This document shows positions 15,324 to 23,352 of a stretch of DNA of 33,167 nt, piece by piece. The position numbers and the translations under genes were made by a program. The stretch is from JAKJBL01 sp964461335 (GTDB lineage: Bacteria > Bacillota > Clostridia > Christensenellales > CAG-138). Numbering within the stretch: the stretch's first letter is position 1; each line of letters begins with the position of its first letter. The stretch covers positions 1-33,167 of the forward strand of contig CAYWTY010000011.1 of assembly GCA_964461335.1 (NCBI GenBank), in the 5' to 3' direction. The notes below the pieces were generated by a model. That model had not been told where the DNA came from, searched no databases, and saw only the letters and a list, made by a program, of their open reading frames with translations.

Positions 15324-16751
15324 ATGCAGGATGTTTACCAAAGTCCTTTAGTCAGCAGATATGCGACACGAGAAATGCTTAAGCTGTTTTCGCCACATAG
15401 GCGCACGCTTACTTGGCGCAAACTATGGGTTGCGCTCGCAAGGGCTGAAATGGCACTCGGTATGCCAATTACAAGCGAACAAGTAGATGAGCTAATAGCA
15501 AATATAGACAATATTGACGAAGCCGCTATTGCACAGAAGGAAAAAGAGATACGTCACGATGTCATGGCGCATATTTATGGCTTTGGGCTTGTGTGCCCAA
15601 AAGCAAAAGGCATTATCCATTTGGGGGCTACAAGCTGCTATGTAACCGATAATGCAGATATACTTATTTACAATGAAGCGCTTAATCTTTTAAAAAAGAA
15701 ACTCCTCACTCTTATTGGAAGGCTGTCAGGCTTTGCAGAAAAGTACAGTTCGCTGCCTACTCTTGGGTATACACATTTCCAAATCGCACAACCAGTTACT
15801 GTCGGCAAACGTGCGTGTTTATGGATGCAAGATTATATTATGGATTTGGAAGAGTTGTTATTTACCAAAGATAATCTTCTTATGCTTGGAAGCAAGGGCA
15901 CAACAGGCACACAGGCTAGCTTTCTATCTCTATTCAATGGCGACCATTCAAAAGTTTTGCGTCTTGATGAAATGATTGCACACGAGTTCGGAATGAAGGG
16001 TAGCTACCCAATTACTGGGCAGACATATCCGCGCAAGGTGGATTCGAGAATCTTGAACACATTGTCTTCAATAGCGCAAAGTTCATATCGATTTGCAACA
16101 GACCTTAGGCTGCTTCAACATTTGCATGAGGTTGAAGAACCTTTTGAAATGTCGCAAGTAGGTTCTTCTGCTATGGCGTATAAACGTAACCCAATGCGCA
16201 GCGAACGCGTTTGTGCGCTTGCACGGTATGTAATAGTCAACTCACAAAACGGCGCATTGACTGCATCCTCGCAATGGCTCGAACGAACATTGGACGATTC
16301 GGCAAATAGAAGGATATCTTTACCCGAGAGCTTTTTGGCAGTAGATGCTATACTTAATTTACTTATAAATATTTCTTCTAATCTCAAGGTCTACCCAGCT
16401 GTAATTAAGAAGAACCTTAATGCTCAAATGCCTTTTATTGCAACAGAAAACCTGCTTATGGAAGCAGTTAAAAGGGGAGGGGATAGGCAGTTAATCCATG
16501 AAATAATCCGCGTGCATTCAATGCAGGCACTTGAGCAAATGAAAGAAGAAGGTGCAGATAATAATCTTATCGAGAGGCTTGCCTGTGATGATAGGCTGCC
16601 GTTGACATATGATGAAATTCTTAAACTGCTTGAGCCTATTTGCTATGTCGGGCGTGCACCCGAACAAGTCAATGACTTTTTGACGCATACGATCCAGCCT
16701 TTACTTGAAAGCCACGGTGAATTTAAAATTAAAGACGAACTTACTGTTTAA
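15324..16751 (+). CDS. purB: Adenylosuccinate lyase
   Basis: Splits adenylosuccinate into AMP and fumarate, and also acts on SAICAR in purine synthesis. The fumarase/aspartase superfamily signature GSSAMAYKRNPMRSE spans residues 280-294 and includes the catalytic Ser. GYTHFQIAQPVT with its active-site His is near residue 150. Length is 475 aa, matching the longer animal and clostridial type. The start follows GGAGGGG. It ends only two bases from the end of the convergent mntP, leaving no room for a terminator between them. Confidence 0.97.
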   Translation: MQDVYQSPLVSRYATREMLKLFSPHRRTLTWRKLWVALARAEMALGMPITSEQVDELIANIDNIDEAAIAQKEKEIRHDVMAHIYGFGLVCPKAKGIIHLGATSCYVTDNADILIYNEALNLLKKKLLTLIGRLSGFAEKYSSLPTLGYTHFQIAQPVTVGKRACLWMQDYIMDLEELLFTKDNLLMLGSKGTTGTQASFLSLFNGDHSKVLRLDEMIAHEFGMKGSYPITGQTYPRKVDSRILNTLSSIAQSSYRFATDLRLLQHLHEVEEPFEMSQVGSSAMAYKRNPMRSERVCALARYVIVNSQNGALTASSQWLERTLDDSANRRISLPESFLAVDAILNLLINISSNLKVYPAVIKKNLNAQMPFIATENLLMEAVKRGGDRQLIHEIIRVHSMQALEQMKEEGADNNLIERLACDDRLPLTYDEILKLLEPICYVGRAPEQVNDFLTHTIQPLLESHGEFKIKDELTV

Positions 16752-16753
16752 CC

Positions 16754-17311
16754 TTAGATGTGTTCGAGCAGAATCTTTAATCCAATGCCGATTAATACTA
16801 ACCCGCCGCCAATTTCAGCCTTCTTTTGAAATACGCAGCCTAACTTACGGCCCAATGCAACCCCCATAAAACTAATTACAAATGTTGTTGCCCCAATGAC
16901 AGCAGCACAGAGCAAGATGTTTGCATGCTGGATTGCGAGGCTAATTCCCACTGCAAGTGCATCTATGCTTGTTGCAAGTGAAAGAATACACAAAACCTTA
17001 AAACTTGAATGACATTTGGGCTGTGTGTCGCATTTATTAGGGCTGCAGGCTTCGAATATCATGCGGATACCGATAAAGCCGAGTAATGCAAAGGCTACCC
17101 AGTGATCGATACTTTCAATGAAAGAATGAACAGAATTGCCAGCCAAATAACCCAGGATTGGCATAAATGCCTGAAATAGACCAAATAGAAATGCTGATTT
17201 TAATGCGTGTGAGTACCTGAGGACGGGCATACGGACACCTTCTGTTATAGAGACCGCAAACGCATCCATTGAAAGCGCTATGGCAATTAACGCAAGCTCT
17301 AGAAAACTCAA
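16754..17311 (-). CDS. mntP: Manganese efflux pump MntP
   Basis: Small inner-membrane manganese exporter of the MntP (YebN) family: 185 aa and about six hydrophobic segments arranged as two related halves. Each half has the acidic signature, LSMDAFAVS near residue 14 and ATSIDALAVG near residue 113. A hydrophilic loop with three Cys (CSPNKCDTQPKC) sits between the halves. The start is TTG 17311 with GGGGT upstream. A promoter at 17360-17388 would leave only about 40 bases of leader, too short for the manganese riboswitch often found before this gene. Confidence 0.92.
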   Translation of the reverse strand: MSFLELALIAIALSMDAFAVSITEGVRMPVLRYSHALKSAFLFGLFQAFMPILGYLAGNSVHSFIESIDHWVAFALLGFIGIRMIFEACSPNKCDTQPKCHSSFKVLCILSLATSIDALAVGISLAIQHANILLCAAVIGATTFVISFMGVALGRKLGCVFQKKAEIGGGLVLIGIGLKILLEHI

Positions 17312-17359
17312 TGGGAATACCCCAATTCAACACAATATACTTAGCTAAAATCCCTACAT

Positions 17360-17388
17360 AGCATAAAGCATATGGCTGTTAACGTCAA
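17360..17388 (-). promoter_or_regulatory. Promoter candidate for mntP
   Basis: On the minus strand TTGACG (17388-17383), a 17-base spacer and TATGCT (17365-17360). The start point would be near 17353. The spacing is ideal; the -10 matches four of six consensus bases. Confidence 0.6.
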
Positions 17389-17518
17389 GTAATGCTAGCT
17401 TGAATTTGGGGAAAAAGCGCAAAGCGTTTTAAACTTTTAAGTGTAGGCATACCTTAAACAGCAGTTTACTTTTAGGCTTAACCAAAATAACAGTTATATT
17501 TAATAATAGGCCTTGTCA

Positions 17519-17527
17519 TGCTATAAT
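17519..17527 (+). promoter_or_regulatory. Extended -10 promoter candidate for the cysteine desulfurase-thiI pair
   Basis: TGCTATAAT is a full extended -10. The -35 region is weak (TTTAAT at 17499-17504). It lies in the 337-base divergent gap between mntP and the desulfurase gene; apart from this and the mntP promoter I see only AT-rich sequence there. The leader to ATG 17649 would be about 115 bases. Confidence 0.5.
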
Positions 17528-17648
17528 AATTAAGCGTTTAAGCCCTCTTAACAGGTTGAGTATAAACTTCTGTATGAGGTTGCTTTTACTGAAGTTGAAC
17601 ATAATTGAATTGATTGGGTTTAGCAACGAAGGAATACTGGAGTGAAAC

Positions 17649-18794
17649 ATGTTAATTTATCTCGATAATAGTGCAACAACGAAGCCGTTTCCTGTTGTTG
17701 CAGAAACCATAAATAGTTGCCTAACTGAATTATACTTTAACCCCTCAAGCGCTTATCAGCCCGCTGTACTAATTGAACGCAGGGTTGAGCAAGTGCGAAC
17801 TAGCTTTGCGCAGGTGCTCTTGGCTAAACCTTCTGAAATTATTTTTACATCCGGTGGCACCGAATCAAACAATATTGCGCTAATGGGCTCCATGCAGGCT
17901 AGACGCAACCCTGTGCAATTCATTACAACAATTGTAGAGCATCCTTCTGTTTTTGAAGTATTCCGCTCCTTTGCATCAAGCAATAAAAAGGTTGAATATA
18001 TTGGTGTTGATGAGAACGGGGCAGCAAAGCTTGATGAATTAGAGGCTTTGCTTAGCGAAGATACAGTACTTGTCTCAATGATGCATGTTAATAACGAAGT
18101 TGGCACAATAAACGATATTGAACAGGCATATAAACTCATAAATAAGTATGCGCCTCAGGCGCTGTTTCATGTAGATGGGGTTCAGTCCTTTTGCAAACTT
18201 CCTTTTAGCAAGATGCCATGCGATATGTATTCAATAAGCGGGCACAAATTTAATGGGCCAAAAGGGGTTGGTGCGCTTTATTTACGCAAAGGAGTTCCCT
18301 TTTCAGGCGGTTTTTTGGGGGGAGGGCAGGAGCGAGGGCTGCGCTCTGGAACAACAAATGTACCAGGGATACTTGGGATGGGCGAAGCGCTATCCGAATA
18401 TACCAAGCATCAGGAAGAATGGCTCAACAACATGCAAGAATGCAAGCTTCGATTAGCAGCGAACATTAAAAGCATAAAAGAGACTGTTATAAACGGACCT
18501 GAGCCTCAAAACGGAGCTGTGCACATTTTGAATGCATCCTTCTTGGGGGTGCGTGGGGAGGTATTGCTTCATGCACTTGCAGAAAGAGGAGTTCTTGTGT
18601 CTACAGGTTCTGCTTGTTCGTCACGCAAAAAGAATAACAATAGAGTTTTGCATGCAATGGGAATAACAGGTGAGCGGCATGATGGGGCTATACGGTTTAG
18701 CCTTTGCCCTTATAATACATTTAATGAGATGGACGAAACAGCTCAAATACTAAACGAGCTTGTCGCTGATTTGCGAAGGTTTAAAAGAAAGTAA
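17649..18794 (+). CDS. Cysteine desulfurase (NifS/IscS family)
   Basis: PLP enzyme that takes sulfur from cysteine as a protein persulfide and passes it on. The PLP lysine is Lys200 (SISGHKFNGPKG), the PLP-contacting HVDGVQSF motif is present, and the active-site Cys is Cys323 in STGSACSSRKK. The run SSRKKNNNRVL after it is of the long-loop NifS/IscS type. Length is 381 aa. ATG 17649 is the first codon of the conserved MLIYLDNSATT start. thiI begins 31 bases downstream, so this is probably the dedicated sulfur donor for tRNA thiolation (like NifZ in Bacillus subtilis) rather than a general Fe-S cluster enzyme. That role is inferred from context. Confidence 0.93.
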   Translation: MLIYLDNSATTKPFPVVAETINSCLTELYFNPSSAYQPAVLIERRVEQVRTSFAQVLLAKPSEIIFTSGGTESNNIALMGSMQARRNPVQFITTIVEHPSVFEVFRSFASSNKKVEYIGVDENGAAKLDELEALLSEDTVLVSMMHVNNEVGTINDIEQAYKLINKYAPQALFHVDGVQSFCKLPFSKMPCDMYSISGHKFNGPKGVGALYLRKGVPFSGGFLGGGQERGLRSGTTNVPGILGMGEALSEYTKHQEEWLNNMQECKLRLAANIKSIKETVINGPEPQNGAVHILNASFLGVRGEVLLHALAERGVLVSTGSACSSRKKNNNRVLHAMGITGERHDGAIRFSLCPYNTFNEMDETAQILNELVADLRRFKRK

Positions 18795-18825
18795 TAAAAG
18801 AGTACAGAAAGGGTTTAATAAAAAG

Positions 18826-20022
18826 ATGCCTGAAATCGAATGGGTACTACTGGTAAGATATGCTGAGATTCATTTAAAAGGGTTGAATAGGCCCTTTTTC
18901 GAGCGCAAGCTTATAGAAGTAATAAAGACTGCGCTTTCTGATTTGGGTGCAGTTGTTAAGAAGGCACAGGGCAGAATATATGTGTATGGGCTTAAGCCTA
19001 AAGAAATTGAAATAGCAATTAGCAGGCTTAAAAAGGTTTTCGGTATTCATTCAGTTAGCCCTGCGCTTTTTGTTGATGCAAGTTGGGATGCAATTGTAGA
19101 GGCAGCATACTCACTATTATCTAACGAGCTTAAAGAAAACAGCAGGACAAGCTTCAAAGTTATTGCAAGGCGAGCTGATAAAAGCTTCCCGCTGAATTCG
19201 GATGAAATCAATCGCCAACTGGGCGCGCTATTGCTCGCCCGCTACCCAATGCTTAGTGTAGATGTACACACCCCAAGTTTGCGCTTGGGCGTGGAAGTGC
19301 GAGAACGCGCATTCCTTTATATACGTGAAATCAAGTGTGCAGGCGGTATGCCTGTTGGCAGCAACGGACATGCTGCACTTCTACTTTCCGGCGGTATTGA
19401 CAGCCCTGTTGCCGGCTTTCTTGTTGCTAAACGCGGGGTTACTCTTTGTGCAGTTCATTTTTTAAGCCCCCCTTATACAAGTGAAAGAGCAAGGGATAAA
19501 GTCGAGGCTCTCGCAAAGATTCTCTCAGTTTATACAGGCCAAATACGCCTGCATCTTGTGCCATTTACTCAAATACAGCTTTTAATTCACGAAAAATGCC
19601 GCCCAAACGAAATTGTGCTTATGATGCGAAGAATGATGATGCGCATTTCAGAGCGAATTGCAAGTTCGGAGGGCGCCTTAGCTCTCGTAACAGGCGAAGC
19701 CATAGGCCAGGTAGCGAGCCAAACAATGGAAAGCCTTGTTGTAACAACAGATGCCGTAGAAATGCCAGTCTTAAGGCCGCTTATTGGGTTTGATAAGCAG
19801 GAAATAATAGAATGGGCTAAAAGAATAGGAACCTATGAAACTTCCATACTTCCTTATGAAGATTGCTGTACGGTATTCGTTCCTAAGCACCCGCTCACGC
19901 GGCCTGTGTTAAGCAAACTGCGCGAAAGCGAAGCGCAGCTTAATTATTGCGAAGCAATTGAAGAAGCACTTAACAATACAGAAGTTATAACAATTAACCA
20001 ACAGTTTGAATATTGCACATAA
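18826..20022 (+). CDS. thiI: tRNA 4-thiouridine synthase ThiI
   Basis: Makes 4-thiouridine at position 8 of tRNA, using ATP to adenylate the uridine and sulfur from a desulfurase; in some bacteria it also supplies thiazole sulfur. An N-terminal ferredoxin-like and THUMP region (YAEIHLKGLNRPFFERKL onward) precedes the PP-loop ATPase domain with SGGIDS at residues 188-193. The C-terminal rhodanese domain of the E. coli enzyme is absent, as in Bacillus, which fits direct sulfur transfer from the adjacent desulfurase. ATG 18826 is preferred over the frame start at 18760, which overlaps the desulfurase gene. Length is 398 aa. Confidence 0.95.
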   Translation: MPEIEWVLLVRYAEIHLKGLNRPFFERKLIEVIKTALSDLGAVVKKAQGRIYVYGLKPKEIEIAISRLKKVFGIHSVSPALFVDASWDAIVEAAYSLLSNELKENSRTSFKVIARRADKSFPLNSDEINRQLGALLLARYPMLSVDVHTPSLRLGVEVRERAFLYIREIKCAGGMPVGSNGHAALLLSGGIDSPVAGFLVAKRGVTLCAVHFLSPPYTSERARDKVEALAKILSVYTGQIRLHLVPFTQIQLLIHEKCRPNEIVLMMRRMMMRISERIASSEGALALVTGEAIGQVASQTMESLVVTTDAVEMPVLRPLIGFDKQEIIEWAKRIGTYETSILPYEDCCTVFVPKHPLTRPVLSKLRESEAQLNYCEAIEEALNNTEVITINQQFEYCT

Positions 20023-20370
20023 ATCGCATATAACCCTAGACGCAACGCATATTGTTTGGCTCAATAAGGATGTAAAAGCATTTCAAAATCCTTCATCAAT
20101 GCCCACATTATGGGGGGTATTGGGTTAGATTATATATTTAAATAATTCAGCTTGCTTTTTTTGTTTGGATAATATATTCTATACTGCAGGGCGTAATACA
20201 ATGAGGTTTGCGGTAATTCCTGCTATTGTACAAGAATAAAGAATTTAATTTAGCTTAAGAATCGATTGTTAAAGTGTTTCTCAACCGGGTAATGTGTTTT
20301 TTTAGTGTTAACCACCGCAAGCAATTATTGTATCTACGTACCATCACAAAGAACTGGGGGGAATTTTTGC
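20023..20370. other. AT-rich intergenic region between thiI and the symporter gene
   Basis: A gene-free stretch of 348 bases. The best promoter candidate is TTGTTA at 20266-20271 and TAATGT at 20290-20295 with an 18-base spacer. TATACT at 20180-20185 is a second possible -10 with only a T-rich -35. AAGGAT and ATCCTT near 20068-20095 can pair weakly. No tRNA, riboswitch core, T-box or convincing terminator was seen. Confidence 0.35.
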
Positions 20371-21777
20371 ATGGAACAACAAAGAGATCAATGGAAATCT
20401 AAAATCGGCTTTATAATGGCTGCAGTAGGTTCAGCCGTCGGCTTAGGCAACATATGGGGCTTCCCATATAAGATGGGAATGAACGGCGGGTTTGCCTTTT
20501 TGCTTATCTATCTCTTGCTTGTTGCATTTGTTGGCTTTGCAGTTATGCTCGGTGAATTGGCGCTTGGCCGCAAGACTGGGCAGGGCGCAGTCGGTGCATA
20601 TATAGCACTATCCAAAAAATATACTTGGATTGGCTATATGGGCGTCGCTTCGGGTTTCCTGATTCTATCGTTCTATAGTGTGCTTGGCGGGTTTGTTGGC
20701 AAGTATATGTTAAGTTTCCTTATAGAAATGTTTTCACCAGGTGCCGCATTTGCAGGCATGAGCAGTGGAGATTTCTTTGGCGCCTTCATTAACAATGCCG
20801 GCGGCTCAATTCTTTTTCACTTTATCTTTATGATAATTACTGCAGTAATTGTCATGGGCGGTATATCCGGCGGTATCGAAAAATTCAATATTGTCGCAAT
20901 GCCTTCACTGGTTGTTATGCTCATAATTGTAATTATTCGAAGCGTAACTCTTCCTGGAGCAGGGGCTGGTATCGCCTTTATGTTTTCGCCAAACTTTGCG
21001 GCATTTAAGGAGATTGGCTTCTTCAATGTGCTAAAAACTGCAGCAGGCCAAATGTTCTTCTCGCTCTCTTTGGGCATGGGCTGCATGATTACTTACGGAT
21101 CCTACCTCTCAAAGAAGGAAGACCTCGAAGGAAGCTCTTTCATTATCCCAATCTCCGATACAATTATGGCTCTGCTTGCAGGCCTTGCAGTTATGCCGGC
21201 AGTATTTGCATTTGGTATGGAGCCCAAGGGTGGCCCCGGGCTGCTGTTTGTAACACTGCACACTGTTTTCACTGAGGGTTTGAGCGGCTTTATAGGCTCC
21301 TTGTTTGGGTTTATCTTCTATTTGCTCGTGTTCATTGCTGCTATTACATCAGCAATTTCGCTGCTTGAAGTTTGCTCAACTTACATAATTGACCGCAATA
21401 TATCAGCAGGCAAAACTGCAAACAGAAAATCGATTACTGGAATACTGGCATTTCTCGTATTCCTGCTTGGTATTCCGGTTTGCTTGGACGGTCTTGGCGG
21501 GGGCAATATAATCGGGGCAAACTTCTGGCTTGGCAAATGGGGCTTCTTGGATTTCTATGACCTTATTTCCGAGGGTATCTTCATGCCTCTTGGTGCGATG
21601 TTCATGAGCCTCATAATAGGCTGGGTTATTAAAACCAAGAGCATTAAAGATGAAGTAGAAATTGATGGCAACAAGTTAAAGTTCTACAAGTTCTGGGAGA
21701 TATGCTTCAAGTTCATAGTTCCAGCTGTAATGGTCGTAGTGTTGATTGGCCAGCTGCAGGACTTTGGCATATTCTAA
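20371..21777 (+). CDS. Sodium:neurotransmitter symporter (NSS/SLC6) family transporter
   Basis: Sodium-coupled importer of the LeuT fold, 468 aa with about 11 hydrophobic segments. In TM1 the motif GSAVGLGNIWGFPY has Gly20, Ala22, Val23 and Asn27, the same residues at the same numbers that bind sodium in LeuT. In TM6 AAGQMFFSLSLGMG matches the unwound substrate-site segment. In TM8 AAITSAIS keeps the Thr-Ser pair of the second sodium site. The substrate is probably an amino acid, but it cannot be named from sequence. ATG 20371 follows GGGGGG; the open extension to 20305 is rejected. It stands alone, with a terminator behind it. C-ending codons (TTC, TAC, GGC) seem more frequent than in its neighbours, judged by eye. 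Confidence 0.93.
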   Translation: MEQQRDQWKSKIGFIMAAVGSAVGLGNIWGFPYKMGMNGGFAFLLIYLLLVAFVGFAVMLGELALGRKTGQGAVGAYIALSKKYTWIGYMGVASGFLILSFYSVLGGFVGKYMLSFLIEMFSPGAAFAGMSSGDFFGAFINNAGGSILFHFIFMIITAVIVMGGISGGIEKFNIVAMPSLVVMLIIVIIRSVTLPGAGAGIAFMFSPNFAAFKEIGFFNVLKTAAGQMFFSLSLGMGCMITYGSYLSKKEDLEGSSFIIPISDTIMALLAGLAVMPAVFAFGMEPKGGPGLLFVTLHTVFTEGLSGFIGSLFGFIFYLLVFIAAITSAISLLEVCSTYIIDRNISAGKTANRKSITGILAFLVFLLGIPVCLDGLGGGNIIGANFWLGKWGFLDFYDLISEGIFMPLGAMFMSLIIGWVIKTKSIKDEVEIDGNKLKFYKFWEICFKFIVPAVMVVVLIGQLQDFGIF

Positions 21778-21829
21778 CACACAGTTATGTGTTGACGGGT
21801 TAACTTCAAACACATATTGAGTTTACATT

Positions 21830-21866
21830 AAGGCAGTGCATCTAGTGTGCATTGCCTTTTATTTTG
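21830..21866 (+). terminator. Rho-independent terminator after the symporter gene
   Basis: AAGGCAGTGCA (21830-21840) pairs with TGCATTGCCTT (21848-21858), 11 pairs including one G-T, around a seven-base loop, followed by TTATTTTG. It lies 53 bases after the symporter stop. Confidence 0.82.
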
Positions 21867-21997
21867 TGGTATTATGTAGGCAGTTTTTGAGAAATGGCAG
21901 ACTTATGAAAAAGCACCCGCTTGTTTCAGCTCTATAAATTTTTAGAAGCAGGCTAACATCTAATATTTTTAGTGTATTAGAATAAGGAGGATTCTTT

Positions 21998-22804
21998 ATG
22001 GCAAAGCTCGGCTTTATTGGAATTGGTAATATGGGGGAAGCAATACTCAGAGGTCTTCTAAAAAGAGGTTTGCTTCCTGCCCATAATATTTATGTTTTTG
22101 ATTTAAACAAGGAAAAAGTCCAGTCTCTTCAGCAAGAACTCGGGGTTTTGACTGCGCAGAGCAATTCTTCTATGTTGGCAGCATGTGAATTTGCTCTGCT
22201 TGCCGTTAAGCCTAATGTGTGTGCTGAGGTTCTTAGCGAATGCAGCACAGCGCTTAGAGGCAAAGCTTTAATCTCAATAGTTACCGGCTGGACTCGCATA
22301 AAGCTTGAAAGTATTGTGCCTGATTGTCGCATCTTGCGCGTAATGCCCAACACACCTTGTATGGTAGGGGAGGGAATGACTGCTTTGGACTTAGACCATT
22401 CTCTAACTGAGGATGAGTTTAGGTTTGCCCTTGAGCTATTTAATTCTACAGGTATTGCACTGCCTGTACCAAGCTATTTAATGGATGCAGTTGTTGGAGT
22501 TTCGGGAAGTGGGCCTGCATATGTTTACCTGTTCATTGAAGCGCTTGCTGATGGCGGTGTCCGCGCTGGTTTACCTCGAAAGATGGCGTATGCCCTAGCA
22601 GCCCAGACTGTATTAGGCGCTGCAAAAATGGTGCAGGAAACAGGGGCTCACCCAGGCGCGCTAAAAGATGCAGTCTGCTCCCCGGCAGGCACAACTATTG
22701 AAGCTGTAGCTGCGCTTGAACATGGGGGGCTTCGTGCTGCAGTTCTTGATGCTGTTGAAGTCTGTGTCAAACGGGCAAAAGAACTGGCAGATCATGAACA
22801 ATAG
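21998..22804 (+). CDS. proC: Pyrroline-5-carboxylate reductase
   Basis: Last step of proline synthesis: reduces pyrroline-5-carboxylate to proline with NAD(P)H. The Rossmann motif GFIGIGNMGEAI is at residues 5-16, RVMPNTPCMVGEGMTAL is in the middle, and the C-terminal signature runs AVVGVSGSGPAYVYLFIEAL and later PGALKDAVCSPAGTTIEA. Length is 268 aa, normal for the family. ATG 21998 follows AAGGAGG. Its end overlaps the rnhA start by 11 bases. No other proline gene is nearby. Confidence 0.96.
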   Translation: MAKLGFIGIGNMGEAILRGLLKRGLLPAHNIYVFDLNKEKVQSLQQELGVLTAQSNSSMLAACEFALLAVKPNVCAEVLSECSTALRGKALISIVTGWTRIKLESIVPDCRILRVMPNTPCMVGEGMTALDLDHSLTEDEFRFALELFNSTGIALPVPSYLMDAVVGVSGSGPAYVYLFIEALADGGVRAGLPRKMAYALAAQTVLGAAKMVQETGAHPGALKDAVCSPAGTTIEAVAALEHGGLRAAVLDAVEVCVKRAKELADHEQ

Positions 22805-23252
22805 AAAACGAGTAAAAATATATACTGATGGAGCCTGTTCCGGAAACCCCGGTGCGGGCGGTTGGGGTTCTATACTTATATATAATAACCATATTAAGGA
22901 AATCTCCGGTGGGGAAGGGGAAACAACAAATAACCGCATGGAATTAGCAGCTGCTATTAATGGCCTTGAAGCTTTGCTTGAACCATGTGATGTTGACTTA
23001 TATTCTGACAGCTCGTATCTAACAAAGTCATTCAACGAGAACCGTATTTACACTTGGCTCAATAACGGCTGGAAAACGGCCGGAAAAACGCCTGTAAAAA
23101 ATATTGACCTGTGGCAGCGTTTACTTGAGCTTAGCAAGATTCATAGAATTACTTGGCATAAAGTTAAAGGACATAGCGACAATGAGTATAATAACAGATG
23201 TGATGCACTCGCCCGTGCTGCAATAAAGACTTCCCGTGAAAAAACAGTTTAA
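22794..23252 (+). CDS. rnhA: Ribonuclease HI
   Basis: Degrades the RNA strand of RNA-DNA hybrids such as primers and R-loops. The catalytic carboxylates are visible: Asp12 in IYTDGACSGNPG, Glu in TNNRMELAAA, Asp in DLYSDSSYL, and the C-terminal Asp in NNRCDALAR, with the His-containing VKGHSDN loop before it. At 152 aa it is an E. coli-type RNase HI with the WLNNGWKTAGKTPVKN handle region. The start ATG 22794 lies inside proC and overlaps its end by 11 bases. No strong ribosome binding site precedes it, so it is probably translationally coupled to proC. Confidence 0.95.
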   Translation: MNNRKRVKIYTDGACSGNPGAGGWGSILIYNNHIKEISGGEGETTNNRMELAAAINGLEALLEPCDVDLYSDSSYLTKSFNENRIYTWLNNGWKTAGKTPVKNIDLWQRLLELSKIHRITWHKVKGHSDNEYNNRCDALARAAIKTSREKTV

Positions 23253-23262
23253 TTTATACTAT

Positions 23263-23294
23263 ACTATTCGTTAAAGTTGTCTTTAACGAATAGT
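23263..23294. repeat. Perfect 14-bp inverted repeat upstream of the Xer-type recombinase gene
   Basis: ACTATTCGTTAAAG (23263-23276) and CTTTAACGAATAGT (23281-23294) are exact reverse complements around TTGT. No T run follows, so it is not a typical terminator. It covers the -35 and part of the spacer of the promoter at 23277-23305, as an operator would. Its size and position next to a XerS-like gene also suit a dif-type recombination site. Both readings are inference. Confidence 0.7.
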
Positions 23295-23305
23295 TGTGAT
23301 AATAT
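23277..23305 (+). promoter_or_regulatory. Promoter candidate for the recombinase gene
   Basis: TTGTCT (23277-23282), a 17-base spacer and TAATAT (23300-23305). The right half of the inverted repeat lies between the two boxes. The start point would be near 23312, giving a leader of about 40 bases to ATG 23353. Confidence 0.5.
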
Positions 23306-23352
23306 GAAGTTGGGGCTTGGCAAATTCTAACTACCCCTTTATATGGGTGCTT

